From NCBI GenBank assembly GCA_029572815.1, contig JAKPUQ010000059.1, positions 1 to 64,000 on the forward strand: a stretch of DNA of 64,000 nt. Direction: 5' to 3'. Below the pieces are notes generated by a model that ran no database searches, was not told where the DNA came from, and saw only the letters and a program-made list of their open reading frames with translations. Shown in pieces: positions 42,407-52,308 of the stretch. The translations under genes and the position numbers were made by a program. Origin of the DNA: Bacillota bacterium. GTDB taxonomy: Bacteria; Bacillota; Clostridia; Oscillospirales; Ruminococcaceae. Position 1 is the first letter of the stretch, and the number at the start of each line of letters is the position of its first letter.

Positions 42407-43558
42407 ATGAATAAAACGGTGTCGATACTCGGCTCCACAGGCTCTATCGGTACTCAGTCCCTGGAGGTCTGTGAGAAGCACGGACTGAAGGTGACAGCCC
42501 TTGCTGCTCACAGCAGTGTTGAGGCTCTTGAGCAGCAGATAAGGAAGTTCCGTCCTGCATATGCCTGTATTTTCAACGAGGACAAATACAGCGATCTCAA
42601 AAGCAGGGTAAAGGATATGGACGTAAAGCTTCTTACCGGCATGGAGGGACTATGCACCCTCGCTTCACTGGAGGAGGCGGATATAATACTCAATTCCGTT
42701 GTGGGAATGGTGGGGCTTCTCCCCACACTGACAGCAATAGACGCAGGCAAGGACATTGCCCTCGCCAACAAGGAGACTCTTGTGGCAGGCGGCGAACTGG
42801 TAATGAAGGCTGCTGCCGACAAGGGTGTAAGGATATATCCCGTTGACAGTGAGCATTCGGCTATATTCCAGTGCTTGCAGGGCAACAAGCGCTCACAGCT
42901 CAGCAAGATAATCCTGACAGCCTCAGGAGGTCCTTTTTTCGGCAGGAGCTATGAGGAGCTGAAAACTGTCACCAAGGCACAGGCTCTCCACCACCCCAAC
43001 TGGGACATGGGGAATAAAATAACCATCGACTCTGCTACACTTATGAACAAGGGACTTGAGTTCATCGAGGCAAAGTGGCTCTTTGATCTTACCCCCGACC
43101 AGATCGAGATAGTGGTACACCGTCAGAGCGTTGTTCACTCAGCTGTTGAGTATAACGACTACTCGGTCATCGCTCAGCTGGGAGTTCCCGACATGAAGAT
43201 CCCCATTCAGTACGCTCTGCTTTATCCCGACCGTATGAGCTGTCCCACGGGACGTCTCTCACTGACGGACTACGGCAAGCTTACCTTCGAGAAGCCAGAC
43301 TACGAGACATTCAAGTGTCTCTCGGCAGCTATCGAAGCCATAAAGCGGGGCGGAGCATATCCCTGTCTGGTGAATTCCGCCAACGAGGAGGCTGTAAGGG
43401 CGTTCCTTCACGATGAGACTGAGTTTATCGACATCGGCGAGACAGTATCCTCTGTTCTTGAGCATTTTGCTCCCTCGGAAATACACAGCTACGAGGACGT
43501 AATGAAGGCAGACAAGGCGGCAAGAGAATATGTAAGGGAGCGCATAGCCGCGAAATAA
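42407..43558 (+). CDS. dxr: 1-deoxy-D-xylulose-5-phosphate reductoisomerase
   Basis: Dxr converts DXP to MEP in the non-mevalonate isoprenoid route. The 383-residue protein has the NADPH site SILGSTGSIGTQSLEV, ANKETLVAGGELV, the metal-site region PVDSEHSAIFQCLQ, TASGGPFF, and NWDMGNKITIDSATLMNKGL. Length is normal. The same pathway enzyme IspG is encoded downstream at 45583. Confidence 0.97.
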   Translation: MNKTVSILGSTGSIGTQSLEVCEKHGLKVTALAAHSSVEALEQQIRKFRPAYACIFNEDKYSDLKSRVKDMDVKLLTGMEGLCTLASLEEADIILNSVVGMVGLLPTLTAIDAGKDIALANKETLVAGGELVMKAAADKGVRIYPVDSEHSAIFQCLQGNKRSQLSKIILTASGGPFFGRSYEELKTVTKAQALHHPNWDMGNKITIDSATLMNKGLEFIEAKWLFDLTPDQIEIVVHRQSVVHSAVEYNDYSVIAQLGVPDMKIPIQYALLYPDRMSCPTGRLSLTDYGKLTFEKPDYETFKCLSAAIEAIKRGGAYPCLVNSANEEAVRAFLHDETEFIDIGETVSSVLEHFAPSEIHSYEDVMKADKAAREYVRERIAAK

Positions 43559-43586
43559 GCTCCCGTATAGAGAAAGGAAAAAACAA

Positions 43587-44663
43587 ATGGGCATAGTTAT
43601 CGCAATACTTATTTTCGGACTTATCGTAACGGTACATGAGTTCGGCCATTTTATCTGTGCAAAGCTCAGCGGCATAAAGGTGCTGGAGTTCTCCATCGGT
43701 ATGGGACCAAAGCTGCTTCAGAAGGCAAAGGGCGAGACCAAGTACTCCCTGAGACTTCTTCCCGTGGGCGGCTACTGCGCTATGGAGGGAGAGGACTCCA
43801 CCAACAGCGACCCCAGAAGCTTCCGCAATGCTAAGCTCTGGAAGCGTATCATAGTTCTTTTTGCAGGAGCAGGCATGAACTTCGTGCTGGGCTTCGTAAT
43901 GCTCATCATACTGGTAAGCATGATGGACGGCGTCCCCACAACCACTGTTGAGGATTTCAAGAGAACTATCTCTTCCACCGACGGAACAGTTACCTATTAC
44001 GCCGAGAGCTACGAAACCGGGCTCAGACAGAATGATAAGATCATCTCAATTGACGGAACAAGGATATACAGCACACTGGATCTTAACTATGTCTTCGACA
44101 CCTATGATCCCAATACAGGTCACAAGGTAGTTGTAAAGCGTGACAGAAAGCGCATGGCTCTCAATGATGTAGTGTTCAAAAACACCTACGGCGACGGCGG
44201 TACCGTTGATTTTGCGGTCATATACAAGGACAAGAATCCACTGACAGTCATCAAGGGCTCGGGAGACCTGTTCATGTCAATGACCCATATAGTGGGACTT
44301 TCAATAAAGCAGATGTTCTCGGGACAGCTCAAAAAGGACGATGTTTCGGGACCTGTTGGCGTTGTCTCCGCTATCAGCGAGTCCACCGAGGACTCGGAGA
44401 GCTTCCTTGACGCGCTGTTTCAGGTCATATACATGACGGCGCTTATAACCATAAATGTGGGAATATTCAACCTTCTCCCCATTCCCGGACTTGACGGCGG
44501 CAGACTGCTGTTCTGCTTCATAGAGCTGGTTCGCCGCAAGCCTGTAAAGCCCGAGCATGAGGGATATGTTCACTTAGCCGGCATGGTGCTCCTCTTCGGA
44601 GTAATGATATTCGCAACATATAACGATATAATCAAACTTATAACAGGAGTAAAGAATGGCTGA
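43587..44663 (+). CDS. rseP: Site-2 protease RseP-like zinc metalloprotease
   Basis: RseP cuts membrane-bound substrates such as anti-sigma factors within the membrane. The 358-residue protein has HEFGH at residues 17-21, GGYCAMEGE, a PDZ domain in the middle, and the second metal motif NLLPIPGLDGGRLLF near 295. Length is normal. Its stop overlaps the next gene by 8 bases. The ECF/anti-sigma pair at 33709 is a possible but untested substrate system. Confidence 0.94.
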   Translation: MGIVIAILIFGLIVTVHEFGHFICAKLSGIKVLEFSIGMGPKLLQKAKGETKYSLRLLPVGGYCAMEGEDSTNSDPRSFRNAKLWKRIIVLFAGAGMNFVLGFVMLIILVSMMDGVPTTTVEDFKRTISSTDGTVTYYAESYETGLRQNDKIISIDGTRIYSTLDLNYVFDTYDPNTGHKVVVKRDRKRMALNDVVFKNTYGDGGTVDFAVIYKDKNPLTVIKGSGDLFMSMTHIVGLSIKQMFSGQLKKDDVSGPVGVVSAISESTEDSESFLDALFQVIYMTALITINVGIFNLLPIPGLDGGRLLFCFIELVRRKPVKPEHEGYVHLAGMVLLFGVMIFATYNDIIKLITGVKNG

Positions 44664-45570
44664 GATATGTCTTCTCGGAACAGGCGGCATGATGCCGCTG
44701 AAGGACAGGTTTCTTACTTCGCTCTATGCGGAGTATAACGGAAAAGCTGTCCTCATAGACTGCGGAGAGGGAACACAGGTCGCCATCGCAAAGCACGGTC
44801 TTAAAATGAGCAGGATAGAGCTGATACTCATCACTCACTGCCACGCAGACCATGTTACAGGGCTTCCGGGACTTCTGCTCTCCATCGGCAACAGCTCAAG
44901 GACGGAGCCCCTTACCATAGCTGCTCCAGATAGCTGTGTGCCTGTAATTGAAAAGCTGGTTAGCGTATGCGGCGGGCTGCCTTATGAGGTAGAGATACGC
45001 GGACTTCCCGAGGAAAGACCCTTCGGATTTTCCGCGGAAATGGTGGATCCCATGCTGTCAGTGAGGACAATGCCGCTGTCACACAGGGTAAGCTGTCTGG
45101 GGTATACATTGCTGCTTAAAAAGAAGCCGCCTTTCCTGCCAAATAATGCGAAGGCGATAGGCGTCCCGGTAGAATTCTGGAAGCAGCTCCACAGCGGCGA
45201 GACCGTTGTCCTTGATGACGGCACGAGAGTACCTCCCGAGGCTGTAACGGGCCCCAAGCCGCCGCCAATGAAGATAACCTATACTACCGATAGTCTCCCT
45301 CTTGAGGATATAGCTGAGTTTGCACAGGGTGCGGACCTGTTTATCTGCGAGGGTATGTACGGGCTTACGGAGAAGAAGGCTTCCATGAATGAAAAGCATC
45401 ATATGCTCATGCAGGACGCCTGCGGTCTTGCTTCGGAGGCAAAGGCGAAACGGCTGTGGCTCACACATTACAGCCCTGCCGAGAAAGACCCTGCTGTCTA
45501 TGCCGAGGAGCTTCGCAGGATATTTCCCGAAGCTGTTATCTCTGCGGACGGTGAAAAAATAACTCTTTAA
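44656..45570 (+). CDS. rnz: Ribonuclease Z-like metallo-beta-lactamase-fold nuclease
   Basis: The 304-residue protein has the MBL core ILITHCHADHVTGLPGLLLS and later LSHRVSCLGY, TYTTDS and LTHYSP, as in RNase Z enzymes that trim tRNA 3' ends. The arrangement MAEICLLGTGGMMP at the start is also typical. tRNAs in this window encode CCA, so its role may be limited to CCA-less tRNAs or other RNAs. It is inserted between rseP and ispG, which are often adjacent. Confidence 0.85.
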   Translation: MAEICLLGTGGMMPLKDRFLTSLYAEYNGKAVLIDCGEGTQVAIAKHGLKMSRIELILITHCHADHVTGLPGLLLSIGNSSRTEPLTIAAPDSCVPVIEKLVSVCGGLPYEVEIRGLPEERPFGFSAEMVDPMLSVRTMPLSHRVSCLGYTLLLKKKPPFLPNNAKAIGVPVEFWKQLHSGETVVLDDGTRVPPEAVTGPKPPPMKITYTTDSLPLEDIAEFAQGADLFICEGMYGLTEKKASMNEKHHMLMQDACGLASEAKAKRLWLTHYSPAEKDPAVYAEELRRIFPEAVISADGEKITL

Positions 45571-45582
45571 ATGGAGGATATT

Positions 45583-46620
45583 ATGAGAAATGTCAGACCT
45601 GTAAAGGTAGGGGACTGCGTCCTCGACGGAAAACATATATACATACAGTCAATGCTGAATATGCGCTCGGACGACATCGAGGGCAGCGTCAGACAGGCTG
45701 TTGAGCTTGAAAAGGCAGGCTGTGAGATAATCCGTGCAGCCATACCGAATATGGAGGCTGTAAAGCTTATCCCGGCTATCAAGGAGGCTGTGAAGATTCC
45801 TCTTGTTGCGGATATACACTTTGACTACAAGCTTGCAATAGAGTCCGCAGCTGCCGGTGTTGACAAGATAAGGATAAACCCGGGAAACATCGGAGGTATG
45901 GACAGGGTAAAGGCTGTTGTTGATGCCTGTCGTGCAAGACAGCTTCCTATCCGTATCGGAGTGAACTCAGGCTCTCTGGAAAAGGAGCTCCTTGCAAAGT
46001 ACGGCTCACCAACTCCCGAAGCCCTGGTTGAGAGCGCTCTTAACCATGCGGCTATGCTGGAGCATTTTGACTTCAATGACATAGTTATCTCCATAAAATC
46101 CTCGGACGTAAACAGAATGATCGCTTCATACCGCCTTGCTGCGGAGAAATGCAGTTATCCGCTGCACCTTGGAGTTACCGAGGCAGGCACCGAGCGTATG
46201 GGACTTATAAAGTCCGCTATCGGTATCGGCTCGCTGCTCTGCGACGGCATAGGCAAGACCATAAGAGTTTCCCTTACTGACGATCCTATCAGGGAGATAG
46301 CTGCCGCAAAGGATATACTGAAGAGTATCGGTAAAAGAGGCGGCGTAAGGATAGTTTCATGTCCAACTTGTGGAAGGACCCGCATAGACCTGGTAAAGGC
46401 TGCGAAAATGGTAGAGGAAGCGGTAAAGGACATGGACAAGGACATCACCGTGGCTGTCATGGGCTGTATCGTAAATGGTCCCGGAGAAGCCCGCGAAGCT
46501 GACGTAGGTATCGCAGGCGGCGACGGCTGTGCAATTATTTTCCGCAAGGACGGTACTCAGCGTAAGATAAAGGAGGAGGACATAGTCCCCGAGCTTCTTG
46601 CTGAAGTAGACAAGCTTTAA
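45583..46620 (+). CDS. ispG: 4-hydroxy-3-methylbut-2-enyl diphosphate synthase
   Basis: IspG is a [4Fe-4S] enzyme late in the MEP isoprenoid pathway. I prefer the ATG at 45583, since GGAGG lies 8 bases upstream and the in-frame ATG at 45571 overlaps that site. The 345 residues show VGDCVLDGKHIYIQSMLNMR, VADIHFDYKLA, INPGNIGG, and cluster ligands in SCPTCGRTRID and MGCIVNGPGEAREADVG. Length is normal. Dxr of the same pathway is upstream. Confidence 0.97.
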   Translation: MRNVRPVKVGDCVLDGKHIYIQSMLNMRSDDIEGSVRQAVELEKAGCEIIRAAIPNMEAVKLIPAIKEAVKIPLVADIHFDYKLAIESAAAGVDKIRINPGNIGGMDRVKAVVDACRARQLPIRIGVNSGSLEKELLAKYGSPTPEALVESALNHAAMLEHFDFNDIVISIKSSDVNRMIASYRLAAEKCSYPLHLGVTEAGTERMGLIKSAIGIGSLLCDGIGKTIRVSLTDDPIREIAAAKDILKSIGKRGGVRIVSCPTCGRTRIDLVKAAKMVEEAVKDMDKDITVAVMGCIVNGPGEAREADVGIAGGDGCAIIFRKDGTQRKIKEEDIVPELLAEVDKL

Positions 46621-46661
46621 TAATGGAGAACTGCGATATGTCCGCGTACAGGACACATCCG

Positions 46662-46694
46662 TTTTCAATTTTCAATTCTGAATTCTCAATTTTT
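46662..46694. repeat. Short AT-rich quasi-repeat upstream of polC
   Basis: TTTTCAATTTTCAATTCTGA followed by ATTCTCAATTTTT repeats the unit TCAATT with variants and contains GAATTC. A small hairpin TGTCC/GGACA lies just before it. The function is unclear. It could be a small dispersed repeat. Confidence 0.4.
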
Positions 46695-46710
46695 GGACGG
46701 GAGTTTTAAG

Positions 46711-49700
46711 ATGCAGGTAAAAATATCTGATTTTCTCAAGGAATATACCTCGGATTTGCCCGAGACGGTGCTGAGCGGTGAGATTTTCAAGCTCACATAT
46801 ACGGAAAACCTTGAAAGCATACGCTTTCATGCTATTTTTCCCCAGCTTGTGCCCAGCGATGATATATTTGCTTTTGAAAAGGCTGTGGAAGCAGCTATAA
46901 AAGTGGAGCAGGTGAGACTTGCCTGCCGTTATCCCTCTGAGAAGTTTGGAATGGACTGCTATGGCGAGCTCATAAAGCTGCTCAAGCGTGATATACCCGT
47001 AGTGAACGGCTTTCTCGATGATGCTGAGGTACAGCTCAGCAACGGAGAACTGCGCATAAAGATAGTTCACGGCGGCAGGGATATTCTGGAAAAGTTCTAT
47101 TTCTGCCAGAATTTCTCACGAATGATATACAATCAGTTCGGTGTCCGTATAAAGGTAATTCTCGACGGCGAAAGCTCCGTAAGCGAGGAGCAGTTCGACG
47201 AGATGATAGAACGCCTTGAGGCTGATATGCCCGACTACAGCGACCAGCTTGTGCCCGATAAGACTGCCGAAGAGATTAGGGCAGAGGAGATGAAGTCTGT
47301 CATTCCCACAGCCACCATAGATGTGACTGCACTGAACAAGGACTTTGATGCGGAGTCCGCTGAGATAGTCAAAGGCAGAGCGATACGCGAAAAGCCTATC
47401 CCGATATGCGAGGCGGTACAGCGCCTTGGCGAGAAGGTAGTAGTGGTGGGAGATGTTTTTGCCTCGGAATTCAAGGAGATAAGGGGCGAAAAGACCGTTG
47501 TCACCTTTGATGTCACCGATTACAGCGGCTCGCTCAAACTCAAAATATTCGCCAAGAATGAGGAAGTTGAGGAGCTCAAGCTCAGCTCTATAAAGAGCGG
47601 TGCTACACTGCTTGTGTCAGGAAAACTGGACTATGATTCATATGCCCGTGATATCGTTATCACTGTAAACTCCCTCATCAAAGTAAAGCGCATACCCAAG
47701 ACCGATAATTATCCAGAGAAGCGTGTTGAGCTCCACTGCCACAGCAATATGTCCGCGATGGACGCTGTTACTGACCCTGTCAAGCTCATAAACAGGGCTG
47801 CGGAGTGGGGACATCCTGCCATGGCAATAACCGACCACGGCTGCGTACAGGCGTTCCCCGACTGTATGTATAATATGCCCAAGAACTTCAAGGTCATCTA
47901 CGGCATGGAGGCTTATGTCGTAAATGATATTGAGCGTGAAATGGTCATATACGGCGATGATGACAGAAGTTTTGACGATGAGATCATCATCTTCGACGTT
48001 GAGACCACAGGTCTCAGCTTCCGAAATGACAGGCTCACCGAGATAGGTGCTGTAAAGCTGAAAAACCTCCAGGTGGTGGACAGCTTCAATACCAAGGTGA
48101 ACCCGGGATTCCATATCCCGGAGAGGATAACCGAGCTTACGGGTATCAGCGATGCCGATGTGGCAAATGCTCCCGATGAGGCAGAGGCACTCCGTATGTT
48201 CATGGAGTTCTGCGGAGACAAGCCCGTGCTTGTTGCCCACAACGCCCGTTATGATACCAACATGATAAATCAGGTGAAAAAGCGTCAGAACATCGACTTT
48301 GAGTACACCTGGATAGATACTCTCGTAATGTGCCAGTCCATGCTTCCCGAAATGGGACGTCACAGGCTGAATATGGTGGCAAAGCAGCTGAAGCTTGGCA
48401 AATTTGACCACCACCGCGCATCAGACGATGCTCTCATGCTCGCAAAGATATACATTGAGCTTGTCGGCAGACTCAAGAGCGAGCGAAGCTTTTCAACACT
48501 CCAGCAGCTAAATGTGCTGGTAGGGGAGATAGAGACCAAAAAGCTCAAGAGCTACCACCACATTATACTTGTCCGCAATCAGGCAGGTCTGAAAAATCTC
48601 TACAGATTGGTATCCCTGAGCAACCTTGAGTACTTCTATAAAAAGCCTCTTATTCCCAAGTCAAAGCTTATCGAGCGCCGTGAGGGACTTATCTACGGAA
48701 GTGCCTGCGAGGCAGGAGAGCTGTTCCAGGCTATGCTGGATATGCGTGACCAGGATTACATTGACAACCTTGCCAGATTCTATGACTACCTTGAGATACA
48801 GCCCATCGGCAACAATGAGTTCATGGTCCGTGACGGCGTGGCAAGAGACGACGAGGAGCTCCGCGATTTCAACCGCTATATCGTTGAAATGGGTGACAGA
48901 CTTGGTATTCCCACCTGCGCTACCTGCGATGTTCACTTCCTTGACCCCAAGGACGCTATCTACCGAAAGATAATCCTTGCCAGCATGGGCTTCAAGGACG
49001 CAGAGGAGCAGGCTCCGCTGTATCTGAGAACTACCGAGGAGATGCTGGCGGAGTTTGAGTATCTGGGCGAGGACAAGGCAAAAGAGGTAGTTATAACCAA
49101 CACAAATGCCATTGCCGACCAGATTGAAATGGTCAGACCTATCCCCAAGGGCACCTTCACTCCCACCATCGAAGGTGCGGAGGAGGAGCTTGTCAAGATA
49201 ACCCATGACAAGGCTCATGAGATATACGGCGACCCGCTCCCGGAGCTTGTAGATAAACGTCTCGACAGAGAGCTTTCATCAATTATCAAGCACGGATTCT
49301 CTGTACTTTATATCATCGCTCAGAAGCTTGTTTGGAACTCCGTTGAAAATGGCTATCTGGTAGGCTCAAGAGGCTCCGTCGGTTCATCATTCGTAGCCTC
49401 TATGGCGGGTATCTCGGAGGTAAATCCGCTGCCGCCCCACTATGTCTGCCCCAACTGCAAGCACAGCGAGTTCCTTCTGGACGGTGTATACGGCTCGGGC
49501 TTTGACCTGCCTCCGAAAAAGTGTCCCGACTGCGGAAAGGACATGAACCGTGACGGTCACGATATCCCATTCGAGACCTTCCTTGGCTTCGACGGCGACA
49601 AGGCTCCTGATATTGACCTTAACTTCTCCGATGAGTACCAGTTCTGGGCTCACAGATATACGGAGAAGCTCTTCGGAAAGGCAAACGTTTTCAAGGCAGG

Positions 49701-51036
49701 AACTATATCCGTAGTCGCGGAAAAGACCGCATACGGCTATGTAAAGAAGTACTGCGAGGAAAACGGCATAACTCTCAATAACGCAGAGCTTAGCCGACTT
49801 GCTATCGGCTGTACCGGTATCAAGAGGACCACAGGTCAGCACCCCGGAGGAATGGTCGTTGTACCGTCGGATTATGACGTTTACGACTTCACACCCGTTC
49901 AGCACCCTGCGGATACGGCGGACTCGGAGATCATCACCACTCACTTCACTTTCAACTCCCTTCATGATACTATCCTGAAGCTTGACGAGCTGGGACACGT
50001 TGTTCCTACTCTTTACAAGCACCTTGAGGACCTGACGGGCATAAAAATAAAGGACGTTCCCACATCGGATCCCGATGTTATCCGTATGTGCACCAACTGC
50101 GACGTACTGGGAGTTACTCCCGAGGACATTTACTGCAAGACGGGAAGCCTTGGTATTCCCGAAATGGGTACGGGCTTCACCATACAGATGCTTCTTGACG
50201 CAAAGCCCACCAAGTTCAGCGACTTCCTCCAGATCTCGGGACTTTCACATGGTACCGACGTTTGGCTGGGCAATGCAAAGGACCTCATCGACAACGGAGT
50301 ATGTACAATTTCCGACGTTATCGGAACCCGTGACTCTATCATGACTTACCTTTTATATAAGGGCGTAGAGCCGAAAATGGCGTTCCAGATAATGGAGTGG
50401 ACTCGTAAGGGCAAGGCTCCCAAGCAGTTCACACCCGAGATAATCCAGATGCTCCGCGACCATAACGTACCTGAGTGGTACATCGAGAGCTGTCTGAAGA
50501 TAAAGTATATGTTCCCCAAGGCTCACGCGGCGGCTTATGTTATCGCAGCCATAAAGCTGGGCTGGTTCAAGCTGCATATGCCGCTGGAATACTATGCCAC
50601 ATACTTCTCTGTAAGAGGTGAGGACTTCGACGCAGAGCTTGCCGTAAAGGGCAGGGCTGCGGTACGTGCAAGGATAGAGGAGATAAAGGCACTGGGCAAC
50701 GAAAAGTCCAATAAGGAGAGCGCTCTGTATGATATCCTGCTCATTACAAACGAGATGATGTCCAGAGGCTATGAGTTCCTGCCCATTGACCTTTTCAAGT
50801 CCCACGCCACGGACTATCTTGTTGAGGACGGCAAGCTGAGGATACCCTTCTCGGCTATGAGCGGTGTCGGAGACAACGCTGCAAAGGGCGTTTACGAGGC
50901 TGTTCAGAAGGGCGGTTTTATGTCTATTGAGGAGTTCCAGAGTGAGAGCGGAGCGTCAAAAACTACAATAGATATGTTGAAAACCATAGGAGCGTTTGGT
51001 GATTTGCCCGAATCCACACAGATGTCCTTCTTTTAA
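46711..51036 (+). CDS. polC: DNA polymerase III alpha subunit, PolC type
   Basis: PolC is the main replicative polymerase of low-GC Gram-positives and has its own proofreading exonuclease. From the ATG at 46711 (GGGAG upstream) it has 1441 residues. It shows an N-terminal region, an OB-fold (about 230-320), a PHP part starting ELHCHSNMSAMDAV near 338, an inserted exonuclease with DVETTGLSF near 430, and the polymerase core with VGSRGSVGSSFVASM near 885. A zinc site CPNCKH..CPDCG follows near 912, and DIDLNFSDEYQ near 967 contributes the catalytic Asp pair. Length is normal. It closes the pyrH-polC cluster. Confidence 0.98.
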   Translation: MQVKISDFLKEYTSDLPETVLSGEIFKLTYTENLESIRFHAIFPQLVPSDDIFAFEKAVEAAIKVEQVRLACRYPSEKFGMDCYGELIKLLKRDIPVVNGFLDDAEVQLSNGELRIKIVHGGRDILEKFYFCQNFSRMIYNQFGVRIKVILDGESSVSEEQFDEMIERLEADMPDYSDQLVPDKTAEEIRAEEMKSVIPTATIDVTALNKDFDAESAEIVKGRAIREKPIPICEAVQRLGEKVVVVGDVFASEFKEIRGEKTVVTFDVTDYSGSLKLKIFAKNEEVEELKLSSIKSGATLLVSGKLDYDSYARDIVITVNSLIKVKRIPKTDNYPEKRVELHCHSNMSAMDAVTDPVKLINRAAEWGHPAMAITDHGCVQAFPDCMYNMPKNFKVIYGMEAYVVNDIEREMVIYGDDDRSFDDEIIIFDVETTGLSFRNDRLTEIGAVKLKNLQVVDSFNTKVNPGFHIPERITELTGISDADVANAPDEAEALRMFMEFCGDKPVLVAHNARYDTNMINQVKKRQNIDFEYTWIDTLVMCQSMLPEMGRHRLNMVAKQLKLGKFDHHRASDDALMLAKIYIELVGRLKSERSFSTLQQLNVLVGEIETKKLKSYHHIILVRNQAGLKNLYRLVSLSNLEYFYKKPLIPKSKLIERREGLIYGSACEAGELFQAMLDMRDQDYIDNLARFYDYLEIQPIGNNEFMVRDGVARDDEELRDFNRYIVEMGDRLGIPTCATCDVHFLDPKDAIYRKIILASMGFKDAEEQAPLYLRTTEEMLAEFEYLGEDKAKEVVITNTNAIADQIEMVRPIPKGTFTPTIEGAEEELVKITHDKAHEIYGDPLPELVDKRLDRELSSIIKHGFSVLYIIAQKLVWNSVENGYLVGSRGSVGSSFVASMAGISEVNPLPPHYVCPNCKHSEFLLDGVYGSGFDLPPKKCPDCGKDMNRDGHDIPFETFLGFDGDKAPDIDLNFSDEYQFWAHRYTEKLFGKANVFKAGTISVVAEKTAYGYVKKYCEENGITLNNAELSRLAIGCTGIKRTTGQHPGGMVVVPSDYDVYDFTPVQHPADTADSEIITTHFTFNSLHDTILKLDELGHVVPTLYKHLEDLTGIKIKDVPTSDPDVIRMCTNCDVLGVTPEDIYCKTGSLGIPEMGTGFTIQMLLDAKPTKFSDFLQISGLSHGTDVWLGNAKDLIDNGVCTISDVIGTRDSIMTYLLYKGVEPKMAFQIMEWTRKGKAPKQFTPEIIQMLRDHNVPEWYIESCLKIKYMFPKAHAAAYVIAAIKLGWFKLHMPLEYYATYFSVRGEDFDAELAVKGRAAVRARIEEIKALGNEKSNKESALYDILLITNEMMSRGYEFLPIDLFKSHATDYLVEDGKLRIPFSAMSGVGDNAAKGVYEAVQKGGFMSIEEFQSESGASKTTIDMLKTIGAFGDLPESTQMSFF

Positions 51037-51037
51037 C

Positions 51038-51066
51038 TTGACTTTCTTTTAGTAATATGTTATCAT
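51038..51066 (+). promoter_or_regulatory. Promoter of the histidine operon
   Basis: TTGACT (51038-51043), 17 bases, TATCAT (51061-51066). It begins 1 base after the polC stop. The leader to hisZ is only about 40 bases, with no T-box, attenuator or His-rich leader peptide. Confidence 0.75.
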
Positions 51067-51111
51067 ATTATCATGTTAGCAGACTAAAGTGACAATACCC
51101 AGGAGGTAAAT

Positions 51112-52308
51112 ATGAAGAATTATGACCTTATCACTCCCGAGGGCACAAAGGATCTACTCTTCGGAGAGTGCATAGTAAGACGGAATATAGAGAGCTCGCT
51201 CATGGGGCTCTTCAGAAGCAGGGGATACAGCGAGACCATTACTCCCGGTCTGGAGTTCTACGATGTATTCAACCTGAATTCAAGCTATTTCCCGCAGGAA
51301 AACCTTTACAAGCTCACCGACAGCAAGGGAAGGCTCCTTGTTATGCGTCCGGACAATACAATGCCTATTGCAAGAATAGTTGCGACTCGTCTCAGAGATG
51401 CAGACCTTCCTCTGAAGCTGTGCTATGCTCAGGCAGTTTACACCACAGAACCTTCACTGAAGGGCAGAAGCGACGAGGTAGTTCAGACCGGTATCGAGCT
51501 TATCGGCTCACAGCTGAAAATGGCTGATCTTGAGGTGATCTCCACAGCAGTTGACTCCCTCAGCTCATTCGGCATGGAGTTCTCTCTTGAGCTTGGACAT
51601 ATCGGTATCTTCAAGGAGCTTGTGGGCAAGCTTGAAGCCTCCGACAAGGATAAGGAAGCTATCAGAAAGCTAATCGAGAACAAGAATTTCCCTGCTCTCA
51701 ATGACCTGCTCGACAGCTTTGGCAACTCTCCTGTTACTAATGCTCTCAAGAAGCTTCCCGCACTCTTTGGCGGCGAAGAGGTATTCGAGAAGGCTGAGGA
51801 GCTTATGCCCGATGAGAATATCAAGCATATACTTGACGAGCTCAGAGAGGTCTACTCGGATGCTTCCGAGCTTTGCGGCGGTGACGGCTCAATTACCGTT
51901 GATCTTGGACTGGTAAACAAGACCGATTACTATACAGGTCTTATCATAAAGGGCTATTTACAGGGCCATGGAGAGGAAGTCCTCTCCGGCGGAAGATACG
52001 ACAGACTTATCTCCGAGTTCGGATATGACGTTTCTGCTATCGGCTTTGCAGTAAATATCAACGCAGTTGCAAAGCTCATGGAGAAGAGCGATGTACTCCC
52101 TGCAGAGCCTAAGGCAGACGTTATCGTCTATGCTGAGGAGGGCTGCGAGGTGGCTGCACTGAAGGCTGCCAAGGAGCTGCGTGAGCAGGGTCTCATCGTT
52201 GAGAATGCTCTCTTTGACGACCTTGAGAGCGTCCGTGAGTACGCTATGGAGAAAAAGATCGCAAAGGTCGTTGTTATCGACGGAGAAAGCAAGGAGGTCA
52301 ATATATGA
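51112..52308 (+). CDS. hisZ: ATP phosphoribosyltransferase regulatory subunit HisZ
   Basis: HisZ is a HisRS-like protein without aminoacylation that activates and gives feedback control to short HisG. The 398-residue protein has class II synthetase-like stretches (ITPEGTKDLLFGEC; MRPDNTMPIARIV; GGRYDRLISEFG). AGGAGGTAAAT precedes the ATG. It heads the operon and overlaps hisG by 4 bases (ATGA), so the two subunits are made together. Confidence 0.94.
   Translation: MKNYDLITPEGTKDLLFGECIVRRNIESSLMGLFRSRGYSETITPGLEFYDVFNLNSSYFPQENLYKLTDSKGRLLVMRPDNTMPIARIVATRLRDADLPLKLCYAQAVYTTEPSLKGRSDEVVQTGIELIGSQLKMADLEVISTAVDSLSSFGMEFSLELGHIGIFKELVGKLEASDKDKEAIRKLIENKNFPALNDLLDSFGNSPVTNALKKLPALFGGEEVFEKAEELMPDENIKHILDELREVYSDASELCGGDGSITVDLGLVNKTDYYTGLIIKGYLQGHGEEVLSGGRYDRLISEFGYDVSAIGFAVNINAVAKLMEKSDVLPAEPKADVIVYAEEGCEVAALKAAKELREQGLIVENALFDDLESVREYAMEKKIAKVVVIDGESKEVNI

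Noticed and set aside
51067-51111. T-box or His-leader attenuator before hisZ
   Set aside because: The leader is about 40 bases, with no T-box core, no terminator and no run of His codons.
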